A stretch of DNA of 64,000 nucleotides, from assembly GCA_019638935.1 (NCBI GenBank), contig JAHBSW010000009.1:1-64000 (forward strand), given 5' to 3'. The translations under genes and the position numbers were made by a program. Shown one piece after another: positions 1 through 6,718 of this stretch. How positions within the stretch are numbered: position 1 is the first letter of the stretch; each line of letters begins with the position of its first letter. This DNA is from Cryobacterium sp. (GTDB taxonomy: Bacteria > Actinomycetota > Actinomycetes > Actinomycetales > Microbacteriaceae). The notes below the pieces were generated by a model. That model did not search any database. It was not told the origin of the DNA and was given only the letters and a program-made list of their open reading frames with translations.

Positions 1-488
1 GTCCAGCGGTAGAAGGCTGCTAAGAGACCGGCAACGATGAAAGCCACGACCACCGCGGCGATCTCAGCGATCGAGATCCGATAGCCGAGCACGTCGATGT
101 TGTTGGAGGGGAATCCAAAAGGGAACAGGCGTGTTTCACCTCCGAATGGAATCGCCAGCAGCTCGGTAAGGATTACGCTCGCGCCAAGGGTTGAGAGTAT
201 CCACGGCAATGCCTGCCCCGAGTGCATGAATGGTCTGACCGCGACCGCCTCGATGAGAAGGGCGACCAGAAGAAGCACGACGATGCCAATCGCATACGCA
301 ACGAAGACACTCGCACCCCATTGAACGGCGATCAAAATGGCAACTGGCAGCACCATGATCAACTGGCCGTGCGCAAAGTTCAGGACATCCGTGGTCCTGA
401 ACAGCACGCTGAACCCGATCGCCACGAGAGAGAGGATTGCCCCATTGGCTATTCCGGGGATTAGCACCGACTGGACTAGCTGCTCCAT
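1..488 (-). CDS. Branched-chain amino acid-type ABC transporter permease (LivH-like), partial
   Basis: This is the N-terminal 162 or so residues of an inner-membrane permease; the gene runs off the left edge. The protein starts MEQLVQSVLIPGIANGAI and contains FRTTDVLNFAHGQLIM, the conserved first-loop signature of LivH permeases, followed by several hydrophobic segments. The ATG at 486-488 has a GAGGTGG ribosome site just upstream. LivH works with LivM, LivG, LivF and a binding protein, which presumably lie outside the window. It is divergent from a crotonase/acyl-CoA ligase/SDR block, so it may import an organic or aromatic acid rather than an amino acid; that substrate is inference. Confidence 0.85.
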   Translation of the reverse strand, partial: MEQLVQSVLIPGIANGAILSLVAIGFSVLFRTTDVLNFAHGQLIMVLPVAILIAVQWGASVFVAYAIGIVVLLLVALLIEAVAVRPFMHSGQALPWILSTLGASVILTELLAIPFGGETRLFPFGFPSNNIDVLGYRISIAEIAAVVVAFIVAGLLAAFYRW

Positions 489-835
489 TACCACCTCATC
501 GTGTTGTACATGCGTGAAGATTATAAATTCTTCTAATACTATATATGTATATGATCAAGGCACTCCGCGCAATCGTCTATCTGCAGGAGCGTTGCCGTTC
601 GCGTATCGCATCCCAGCACTCACCGTTTTGGACGAGGCGTAGCGTCAGGCTGTCGACGTTGTCACATCGTGAGCCCGGCAGAATGGCAGCACGCGCGAGC
701 TCAAGCTTCGGAACGAATCGTACGAACTGCTCCATTGCTTAGCTCACGTCTCTCTAGAGGCGCCTACGCTGGCACCTGTACCGTTATAGTAGCAAACTAT
801 ATAATGAATTGGACTTTAGTAAATTAGGAATGGCA
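489..835. other. AT-rich divergent intergenic region
   Basis: This 347-bp gap separates the LivH-like permease (minus) and the crotonase gene (plus). No coding sequence is convincing. It is clearly more AT-rich than its surroundings at both ends, as expected of back-to-back promoters. A TATAAT box on the minus strand (520-525) lies 31 bp before the permease start but lacks a clear -35. GAAGA/TCTTC arms (516-533) surround it. Nothing else was recognised in the middle, about 570-770. Confidence 0.5.
785..801. promoter_or_regulatory. Inverted repeat TATAGT-N5-ACTATA before the crotonase gene
   Basis: Perfect 6-bp arms (785-790 and 796-801) with a 5-bp spacer lie 34 bp before the chosen start at 836. 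Position and AT-rich character fit a repressor operator or core promoter; the cognate regulator is not visible in the window. Confidence 0.4.
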
Positions 836-1633
836 ATGACGCACGTTGACCATGGTCCTGCGGCCGGGCTGCTCATGACTGCGAGGAAGAGCGGAACCCT
901 CTTCGTGACCCTCAACCGCCCCCAGCACGCCAACTCGCTCAACGAGCAGCTCATGGGCGAGCTTCAAACGCTCTGGAAGCAGACCGCAGACGACAAAGAC
1001 CTTCGCTGCATAGTGATCACGGGTTCCGGACGCTTCTTCTGCGCCGGCGCAGACGCGAAGATGCTTGCCTCTGCTCGCACGGCGGTGGGAGCTACAGCGG
1101 CCGAAGAGCTCGCGTTTCTTCCCGGTGACCATGTCGATGTTCCGGTCATTGTCGCGGTAAACGGAACCTGCGCGGGGGGCGGCCTGCACTTCGTCGCCGA
1201 TGCCGACATCGTCGTCGCGGGTGAGAGCGCAAGCTTTCTCGACCCCCATGTCAGCATCGGTCAGGTCAGCGGTATCGAACCTATCGAGCTCATGTCGACG
1301 ATGCGGCGGGATGCCGTCATCCGCATGGCGCTTCTCGGCACGCACGAAAAGCTCAGTGCCGCGGCAGCGCACAAGGCCGGCCTCGTCTCGGAGGTCGTGC
1401 CCGACGCCGACCTTCTTGAGCGCGCAGGCGAGCTCGCGGCTCAGATCGCAACAGGCTCGCCCGAAGCAATCCGACTGACCCGTCGTGCATACCGCTCCTA
1501 TATCAACGAACAGCAGCGCGAGCATCTCGACCTCGGCTGGCGAATGGTGCAGGAGCACTGGGCCCACTCGGACTCCAAAGAAGGTCCGACGGCATTCAGC
1601 GAGAAGCGCGAGCCCCGGTGGTCCAACCGATGA
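836..1633 (+). CDS. Crotonase-fold protein (enoyl-CoA hydratase/isomerase family) with atypical active site
   Basis: 265 residues, the normal length for the crotonase superfamily. Seen are the N-terminal LFVTLNRPQHANSLN strand, the oxyanion-hole segment GRFFCAGADAKML and the GTCAGGGLHFVADADIVVA helix region. In classical hydratases two glutamates sit in GGCEL and in PExxLG; here the matching segments read GGLH and DPHVSIG, with His in both places. It may therefore be another acyl-CoA lyase, isomerase or hydrolase. Start 836 is preferred over ATG 830 and TTG 809 because AGGA (826-829) is correctly spaced from 836. The stop overlaps the next start (ATGA), showing translational coupling with the acyl-CoA ligase. 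Confidence 0.8.
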   Translation: MTHVDHGPAAGLLMTARKSGTLFVTLNRPQHANSLNEQLMGELQTLWKQTADDKDLRCIVITGSGRFFCAGADAKMLASARTAVGATAAEELAFLPGDHVDVPVIVAVNGTCAGGGLHFVADADIVVAGESASFLDPHVSIGQVSGIEPIELMSTMRRDAVIRMALLGTHEKLSAAAAHKAGLVSEVVPDADLLERAGELAAQIATGSPEAIRLTRRAYRSYINEQQREHLDLGWRMVQEHWAHSDSKEGPTAFSEKREPRWSNR

Positions 1634-3255
1634 CGAGCCGCTGGCCGCACCTGGCCCCGAACAGCCAACGACGCCGACTCGAGCAGGCATGGAGTGGCCT
1701 CGGCTACCGATCCGCGGAATCCATCGGCTATCTGCTCGAGAAGAGCGCGACCACCTGGCCGAACCAGACCGCCGTAATCACCGCCGGTTCTCGCGTGACA
1801 TTCGCTGAACTTCAGGAGCGCTCCTCGGCGATCGCCCGCACTCTCGTGGCACAAGGAATCCGTCAGGGCGATGCCGTGTGCTGGATGCTTCCCACCGGAC
1901 CCGACGCCATCGCTGTCGCCTCGGCACTGTGGCGGATCGGCGCGATCAGCAGCCCAGTCGTTCCACTCAACGGCGTGAGCGAGATGACCAACGTGCTGGC
2001 ACAGATCGAACCACGCGCGATTCTGACGGTGTCGGAGTATCGGGGGCGCGAACTGACCGCCGAGTGGGATCAGGCCATCGAGGATTCCGGTGCGAGTGAC
2101 GTACTCCGCCTGACCTGCGGGCCAGCCCCCGCAGGCTGGCGGCGAGATGACGCGGAAGGTCCCGGTGCCCTATCCGACACAACCTTGCCGTCAGAGCCAG
2201 ACGACCCCTGCCTCATTCTCTTCACCTCGGGAACCGAGAAGGCGGCAAAGGCTGTCGCGCACACCTCCGCGGGCATTCAGCATGAGCTGGCGACAACGGT
2301 CGGTGTCTGGGGCATTACCTCGAACGACCGTATGTTCATGTCGTCACCCATGACGCACATCACTGGTCTGCTTCAGGGGTTCCTCATTCCTGCACGTATG
2401 GGCGCCACCGCCATCCTCATGGACCGTTGGAACGGCGACGAAGGCGTCGAACTGATCGAGTTGAATCGCGCAACCTACATGGCCGGTGCCGCTCCATTTC
2501 TGCGTGAACTGCTCGACGGATACCGCCGAAGCCGACACTCCGAGTCGGCGCTGCGCCAATACTGCTGCGGTGGGGCTGCGGTCCCCCCCGAGCTCATCAC
2601 GGGAGCGAACGAGCTCGGGATAGCGGGATACAAAGCGTGGGGGATGACGGAGCTTCCGACCTCGACCCTGCCTAACGAGTTCGTGCCGCTCGAACTGCGC
2701 GCTACGACAGACGGCCCCCTCGCACCCGGGGTCGAGATCCGAGTGGTCGATGAGAACGGTGTCGACCTCGCGAGTGGCGAGGTCGGCGAGATGCTCCTGC
2801 GCGGCCCCGAGATGATGCTCGGCTACGTTCTACCCGAACACAACGAATCGGCGTTCACGGCCGATGGATGGTTTCGCACGGGCGACACTGGCAGTTACTC
2901 CGACGATGGCTACGTTCGGGTGACAGGTCGCCTCAAGGAGATCATCAACCGTGGCGGCGAGAAGTTCAGCGCGCGCGAGATAGAGGATGCCGTCGCCCAC
3001 CACCCCGATGTGACCGCGGCAGCTGTCGTGGCGGTGCCTGGCGGTCGACTCGGTGAGCAGATCGGTGTGGCGATCGTGAGTGATCGCACAGACCTCACGA
3101 TTGCGGAGATCGGCAGCGCGGTGACTGGACTGGGACTCGCCAAGCACAAGCAACCCGAACTCATCGCCGTCGTCGATGCGCTGCCTGTCAACCCGACCGG
3201 CAAGATCGACCGGCGCGCCATCGCTGCCCTGTTCGAATCCTCAAGAAAGACGTGA
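1630..3255 (+). CDS. AMP-binding acyl-CoA (or aryl-CoA) ligase
   Basis: 541-residue ANL-superfamily enzyme that would adenylate a carboxylic acid and transfer it to CoA. Core motifs are in order: P-loop-like LFTSGTEKAAKAVAH (near residue 200), GGAAVPPEL, YKAWGMTELPTST, GEVGEMLLRGPEMMLGY, GWFRTGDTG (near 413), hinge GRLKEIINRGGEK and the catalytic lysine in NPTGKIDRRAI (near 523). The P-loop is unusual: the family consensus is TSGTTGxPKG, while here EKAA replaces TGxP. The substrate cannot be read from sequence. Neighbours (crotonase, SDR, LivH permease) suggest activation of an imported acid for a beta-oxidation-like route. The ATG at 1630 overlaps the upstream stop. Confidence 0.88.
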   Translation: MTSRWPHLAPNSQRRRLEQAWSGLGYRSAESIGYLLEKSATTWPNQTAVITAGSRVTFAELQERSSAIARTLVAQGIRQGDAVCWMLPTGPDAIAVASALWRIGAISSPVVPLNGVSEMTNVLAQIEPRAILTVSEYRGRELTAEWDQAIEDSGASDVLRLTCGPAPAGWRRDDAEGPGALSDTTLPSEPDDPCLILFTSGTEKAAKAVAHTSAGIQHELATTVGVWGITSNDRMFMSSPMTHITGLLQGFLIPARMGATAILMDRWNGDEGVELIELNRATYMAGAAPFLRELLDGYRRSRHSESALRQYCCGGAAVPPELITGANELGIAGYKAWGMTELPTSTLPNEFVPLELRATTDGPLAPGVEIRVVDENGVDLASGEVGEMLLRGPEMMLGYVLPEHNESAFTADGWFRTGDTGSYSDDGYVRVTGRLKEIINRGGEKFSAREIEDAVAHHPDVTAAAVVAVPGGRLGEQIGVAIVSDRTDLTIAEIGSAVTGLGLAKHKQPELIAVVDALPVNPTGKIDRRAIAALFESSRKT

Positions 3256-3260
3256 GAACC

Positions 3261-4055
3261 ATGCTCAACGACAAAACGGTCGTCATCACCGGAGCGGGCG
3301 GCGGGTTGGGTCGAGCGTACGCCGTGGCTGCTGGTGCCGCAGGAGCCAACGTCGTTGTAAACGACGTCAACCTCACTGCCGCTCGCGCTGTCGCGGAGGA
3401 GCTCACAGCGAGCGGCAGCCAAGCCATCGCCGTGGGTGGGTCGGTGTCATCATGGGAGGACAGTGAAGCACTCGTTGACGAGTGCACCCGACGGTTTGGG
3501 CAGATTGATGGCCTCGTCACCAACGCCGGCATCAAGCACGAAGCCCACCCCTGGGACGAGACCGAAGAGAACCTGCGCTCGATCGCCGAAGTCAACATCC
3601 TCGGCGTTCAGTTCATCGCCCGCCACGCTATGCGCGCCATGGTCGACCAAGGCGTCGGTGGCTCGATCGTCAACATCGTCTCGGGTGCGCAGTTCGGCAT
3701 ACGCGGCATGAGCGCTTACGGTGCCAGCAAAGGTGCGGTCACCGCGATGACGGCCAACTGGGCGAAAGAAGCAGAACTTCACCACATCCGTGTCAACGCC
3801 ATCTCGCCGCTCGCCATGACCCCTATGGCAGCGCAAGACACCCGCGACGACGTGCCCGACCTGCCCGACCCGAACACGGTTGCCCCTCTCGTTGTCGCTC
3901 TCCTGTCGGACGAAGCGGTGGGAATCACCGGCCACACCATACGATTTGATGGTCGAAGCATGAGCCGCTACACGGCTCCCGAGATCACGGACTCGTCTAT
4001 GCGTTCCGAAGGCTGGAGTGCAGAGGAACTCGTCCGCCACATCAGCGGGTGGTAG
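3261..4055 (+). CDS. Short-chain dehydrogenase/reductase
   Basis: 264-residue SDR with the Rossmann signature TGAGGGLG (residues 10-17), an NAG-type segment (TNAGIKHE) and the catalytic YGASK (about residue 153) preceded by a serine (IVNIVSG). It should reduce or oxidise a hydroxyl/keto group with NAD(P). The start is ATG 3261; a GTG at 3252 overlaps the upstream ligase stop and is an alternative. It is the last gene of the crotonase-ligase-SDR run and probably carries out the 3-hydroxyacyl oxidation step (inference). Its stop lies only 3 bp from the stop of the opposing deoA remnant. Confidence 0.85.
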   Translation: MLNDKTVVITGAGGGLGRAYAVAAGAAGANVVVNDVNLTAARAVAEELTASGSQAIAVGGSVSSWEDSEALVDECTRRFGQIDGLVTNAGIKHEAHPWDETEENLRSIAEVNILGVQFIARHAMRAMVDQGVGGSIVNIVSGAQFGIRGMSAYGASKGAVTAMTANWAKEAELHHIRVNAISPLAMTPMAAQDTRDDVPDLPDPNTVAPLVVALLSDEAVGITGHTIRFDGRSMSRYTAPEITDSSMRSEGWSAEELVRHISGW

Positions 4056-4058
4056 AGG

Positions 4059-4116
4059 TCACCCCGTGATCCGGTCCTGAATGAGCGGTCCGCCGTCGAG
4101 CACCTCGAGCCCCGCG
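4059..4116 (-). pseudogene. 3'-terminal remnant of a second deoA (thymidine phosphorylase)
   Basis: Read on the minus strand this encodes EVLDGGPLIQDRITG and a TGA stop, matching the last 15 residues of the intact deoA downstream (EVLDGGPLIQDRVTG, TAG). Positions 4061-4116 match 4880-4935 at 50 of 56 bases, with 44 of 47 in the conserved part. The differences inside the conserved codons are third-position or conservative changes. No upstream deoA sequence remains next to it. With the 5' remnant at 6274-6320 it suggests that a complete deoA plus hicAB now sit inside what was one deoA gene. Confidence 0.75.
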
Positions 4117-4118
4117 CG

Positions 4119-4230
4119 TGCTCTCCTCCCAGAGCCCCTTGTAGCCAAAGATCTCCACAGCTGTCGCGACAGCCTCGTCGTTGGCTCTCCACGGCTTGAT
4201 ACCAAAAAACCATGCAATCAATACCGCCAC
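4119..4230 (-). pseudogene. Unidentified coding-like fragment
   Basis: A minus-strand frame between the deoA remnant and the hicA promoter reads AWFFGIKPWRANDEAVATAV followed by EIFGYKGLWEES. The composition looks protein-like and unlike a random GC shadow, but there is no ribosome site. The frame passes out of register with the deoA remnant, and it ends without a recognisable C-terminus. I do not recognise the family. It may be a leftover of the element that delivered hicAB, or chance. Confidence 0.25.
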
Positions 4231-4238
4231 GCACTCTC

Positions 4239-4266
4239 TTGACAGAATGGTGTCATTAATGACACC
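4239..4266 (+). promoter_or_regulatory. hicAB promoter and 18-bp palindromic operator
   Basis: A consensus -35 hexamer TTGACA (4239-4244) is followed by the perfect palindrome GGTGTCATTAATGACACC (4249-4266). The palindrome covers the -10 region and the hicA start codon (ATG at 4259). Toxin-antitoxin operons are usually autorepressed by the antitoxin, and the RHH-type tail of the downstream HicB makes it the natural candidate to bind here. No good -10 hexamer is evident, so the exact transcription start is uncertain. Confidence 0.6.
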
Positions 4267-4531
4267 ATCAATACAGAAAGTTCATCGCCTACTCGACAGG
4301 ATGCGAGCTCACCCCAAGAGCGTCAGATACTCAGAACTGCTTCAGGTGTGCGAACACTACTTCGGGCAGCCTCGCCAATCGGGCACAAGCCACGCGGTGT
4401 TCGCAACGCCCTGGCCGGGCGATCCGAGGGTCAACATCCAGAACGACCACGGCAGCGCAAAGGCATACCAGGTGAGGCAGGTTCTGAATGCAGTCGAAAA
4501 GATCACGGAGGAACGGTCGGATGGTCACTGA
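4259..4531 (+). CDS. hicA: HicA-family toxin
   Basis: 90-residue protein of the actinobacterial HicA type, predicted to be an mRNA interferase with a double-stranded RNA-binding-like fold. Diagnostic segments are CEHYFGQPRQSGTSHAVF, with the likely catalytic His at about residue 45, PWPGDPRVNIQNDHGSAKAY and QVRQVLNAVEKI. The start is uncertain: ATG 4259 lies within the operator palindrome, ATG 4247 is an in-frame alternative, and neither has a Shine-Dalgarno site, so the transcript may be leaderless. It overlaps hicB by 11 nt. The pair lies tail-to-tail with deoA between two copies of the deoA 3' end. Confidence 0.8.
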   Translation: MTPSIQKVHRLLDRMRAHPKSVRYSELLQVCEHYFGQPRQSGTSHAVFATPWPGDPRVNIQNDHGSAKAYQVRQVLNAVEKITEERSDGH

Positions 4532-4847
4532 TCACTACACGTATCGGGTGACTTGGTCTCCGGAGGACACGCAGTACGTAGGACTCGTCGCCGAGTTCCC
4601 CTCCCTGTCGTGGCTGGCTGATTCGCAGGTCGACGCGCTCGTTGGCATCCGCCGTGTCGTCGATGATGTCGTGCGCGACCTTCAGGCGACAGGTGAGAGC
4701 GTCCCGACGCCGCTCGCCGACCGACACTATAGCGGCGAGTTCAAGCTGCGGATACCGCCCGAACTGCACCGGATGCTCGTCATCAGAGCGGCAGAAGAGA
4801 GCGTGAGCCTCAACCGGTTGATCAGCTCACAACTCGTCATTCGATGA
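4521..4847 (+). CDS. hicB: HicB-family antitoxin
   Basis: 108 residues. The N-terminal part (YRVTWSPEDTQYVGLVAEFP and SLSWLADSQVDALVGI) is the HicB partial-RNase-H fold that neutralises HicA. The C-terminal part (GEFKLRIPPELHRMLVIRAA then EESVSLNRLISSQL) is a ribbon-helix-helix DNA-binding segment. GGAGG (4507-4511) inside hicA gives a well-spaced ribosome site, so both genes are translated from one mRNA. The RHH domain is the likely binder of the palindrome at the hicA start. The gene ends 30 bp before the deoA stop codon on the other strand. Confidence 0.85.
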   Translation: MVTDHYTYRVTWSPEDTQYVGLVAEFPSLSWLADSQVDALVGIRRVVDDVVRDLQATGESVPTPLADRHYSGEFKLRIPPELHRMLVIRAAEESVSLNRLISSQLVIR

Positions 4848-4877
4848 CCGGTTCCGACTGACCTCCGTGACGAAGAA

Positions 4878-6176
4878 CTACCCCGTAACCCGGTCCTGAA
4901 TGAGCGGCCCGCCGTCGAGCACCTCGTCACCCGCGTCGCCGACTCGGTAGGCACCCTCGAGGGCCTCGAGCGCCCGCGCGAACCGGGCGGGCTCGTCAGT
5001 CGACATCGTGAAGAGCGGCTGGCCCTTCATCACGGTATCTCCCGGTTTGACGTGCAGGTCGATTCCGGCCGCGTGCTGCACCGGGTCCTCCTTGCGCGCA
5101 CGACCCGCTCCGAGCCGCCATGCCGCGACGCCGAACGCAAGCGCCTGCTGCTCGACGAGCACGCCGTCGCGGTCCGCAGTGACCACCTCGGCCTCCTTCG
5201 GCGTAGGCAGCACCGCATCCGGGTCGCCGTCTTGTGCCGTGATCATCGCGCGCCAGACATCCATCGCCCGGCCGCTCGCCAGCGCATCCTCGACATCGGC
5301 ATCGGGCTGCCCCGCCGACGCCAGCATCTCGCGTGCGAGAGCGAGGGTGAGCTCGATGACATCGGCGGGCCCGCCACCGGCGAGCACCTCGACCGACTCC
5401 CGCACCTCGTTGGCGTTCCCGATCGCGAGGCCCAGCGGCACGTTCATATTGGTGACGAGCGCCGTCGTCGCAACGCCCGCATCCGTGCCCAGTCGCACCA
5501 TCGTCTGCGCGAGCTCGCGCGAGTCGGCGATGTCGCTCATGAACGCGCCCGAGCCGAACTTCACGTCCAAGACCAGAGCCGACGTGCCCTCGGCGATCTT
5601 CTTGCTCATGATCGAGGATGCGATGAGCGGGATCGACTCGACCGTTCCGGTGATGTCGCGCAGGGCGTAGAGCTTCTTGTCGGCCGGTGCGAGCCCCGCA
5701 CCCGCCGCGCAGATCACCGCGCCCACTGCCTCGAGCTGGGCGTGCAGCTCCGCGTTCGAGAGGTCGGCCCGCCACCCGGGAATCGCCTCGAGCTTGTCGA
5801 GCGTGCCGCCCGTGTGACCGAGCCCACGACCCGAGAGCTGGGGAACGGCGACGCCGAACGACGCCACGAGCGGAGCGAGCGGCAGCGTGATCTTGTCGCC
5901 GACGCCGCCCGTCGAGTGCTTGTCGGTGGTCGGCTTCGACAGCGACGACAGGTTCATCGTCTCGCCGCTCGCGATCATCGCCAGAGTCAGGTCGCGGATC
6001 TCCTCGCGCGACATCCCGTTGAGGAAGATCGCCATCGCCATGGCGGCCATCTGCTCGTCGCCGACGAAGCCGCGCGTGTAGGCGTCGACGAGCCAGTCGA
6101 TCTGGGCAGTCGTCAACACAGCGCCGTCACGCTTCGCGTGGATGAGGTCCACAGTGTCGAACGCTTCCAGAGTCAT
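4878..6176 (-). CDS. deoA: Thymidine phosphorylase
   Basis: 432 residues, full length for the pyrimidine-nucleoside phosphorylase family, which splits thymidine or uridine with phosphate to free base and (deoxy)ribose-1-phosphate. Conserved features are GFVGDEQMAAMAMAIFLNGM, KHSTGGVGDKI (phosphate-binding loop, about residues 84-94), LSGRGLGHTGGTLDKLEAIP and the C-terminal VKPGDTVMKGQPLFT domain. The ATG at 6174-6176 has a strong GGGAGG site (6184-6189). It is the last gene of the nucleoside uptake/salvage operon. It is flanked by 5' and 3' remnants of a diverged deoA, so it may be a xenologous replacement. Confidence 0.93.
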   Translation of the reverse strand: MTLEAFDTVDLIHAKRDGAVLTTAQIDWLVDAYTRGFVGDEQMAAMAMAIFLNGMSREEIRDLTLAMIASGETMNLSSLSKPTTDKHSTGGVGDKITLPLAPLVASFGVAVPQLSGRGLGHTGGTLDKLEAIPGWRADLSNAELHAQLEAVGAVICAAGAGLAPADKKLYALRDITGTVESIPLIASSIMSKKIAEGTSALVLDVKFGSGAFMSDIADSRELAQTMVRLGTDAGVATTALVTNMNVPLGLAIGNANEVRESVEVLAGGGPADVIELTLALAREMLASAGQPDADVEDALASGRAMDVWRAMITAQDGDPDAVLPTPKEAEVVTADRDGVLVEQQALAFGVAAWRLGAGRARKEDPVQHAAGIDLHVKPGDTVMKGQPLFTMSTDEPARFARALEALEGAYRVGDAGDEVLDGGPLIQDRVTG

Positions 6177-6188
6177 AGCCTTGCCTCC

Positions 6189-6320
6189 CTAAACCGACTG
6201 ATGCCCGGGACGGGCATCAGCGCTGGCGTCGCGGCGAAGGCCAGAAATGGCCTTCGCTTTATGCTCCAGCGCGCGCTTGCGATGGATCAGGTCGACAGTG
6301 TCGAACGGCTCAAGTGTCAT
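6189..6320 (-). pseudogene. 43-codon leader: deoA N-terminus fused to a dispersed repeat
   Basis: The ATG (6318-6320) overlaps the cdd stop as ATGA, the usual coupling in this operon. The frame reads MTLEPFDTVDLIHRKR, matching the intact deoA start (MTLEAFDTVDLIHAKR) at 14 of 16 residues, then continues through the repeat at 6198-6274. It ends in TAG (6189-6191), overlapping the GGGAGG ribosome site of intact deoA. At DNA level 6274-6320 and 6130-6176 agree at about 37 of 47 bases. It is best read as the truncated start of an older deoA. Ribosomes leaving cdd could translate it and terminate at the deoA ribosome site, so it may act as a coupling leader (inference). Confidence 0.7.
6198..6274. 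repeat. Dispersed repeat family A (double-hairpin, REP-like), copy 1
   Basis: About 77 bp with two stem-loops: CTGATGCCC/GGGCATCAG around CGGGAC, and GCGAAGGCCA/TGGCCTTCGC around a short loop, ending in GCTCCAGCGCGC. Related copies are at 12114-12190, 13475-13522, 13525-13601 and 31164-31240. Compensating differences keep both stems intact between copies, which suggests that the structure is selected. Confidence 0.8.
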
Positions 6321-6718
6321 GACGCATATTCCTCGAGGGTGCGCGGGCCGAAGGCATCCGGAAGCACCTCATCGATCGTCTTGAAGCCCGACACGGTCTC
6401 GAGAATCATGCCGGGAGCCGAGTGCTCGAAGAGCAGCTGCCGGCAGCGACCGCACGGCATGAGCACGTTGCCGTTGCCGTCGACGCAGGTGAAGGCGACG
6501 AGCTTGCCGCCGCCCGTCATGTAGAGGCTCGAGACGAGGGCGCACTCGGCGCAGAGACCGACGCCATAGGAGGCGTTCTCGACATTGCAGCCCGAGATGA
6601 TGCGCCCGTCGTCGACGAGAGCGGCGGCTCCGACCGGAAAGTTCGAGTACGGGATGTACGCCTTGAGCTTGGCCTCGTTCGCCGCGGCGCGAAGCGCCGC
6701 CCAGTCGATGTCGCTCAT
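6317..6718 (-). CDS. cdd: Cytidine deaminase
   Basis: 133-residue homotetrameric-type cytidine deaminase converting (deoxy)cytidine to (deoxy)uridine in pyrimidine salvage. Zinc ligands are visible as C56 in GLCAEC and C89/C92 in PCGRC, with the catalytic E58. The substrate motif GCNVENASYG is intact. The start overlaps the stop of the upstream MFS gene (ATGA) and the stop overlaps the start of the deoA-derived leader, so it is tightly coupled inside the bmp-nup-cdd-deoA operon. Its product feeds deoA. Confidence 0.95.
   Translation of the reverse strand: MSDIDWAALRAAANEAKLKAYIPYSNFPVGAAALVDDGRIISGCNVENASYGVGLCAECALVSSLYMTGGGKLVAFTCVDGNGNVLMPCGRCRQLLFEHSAPGMILETVSGFKTIDEVLPDAFGPRTLEEYAS

Noticed and set aside
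1..4880. Prophage or integrative element carrying the left-hand catabolic genes
   Set aside because: No integrase, phage gene or tRNA attachment site is visible, and the left boundary is outside the window. Only the deoA remnants argue for insertion.
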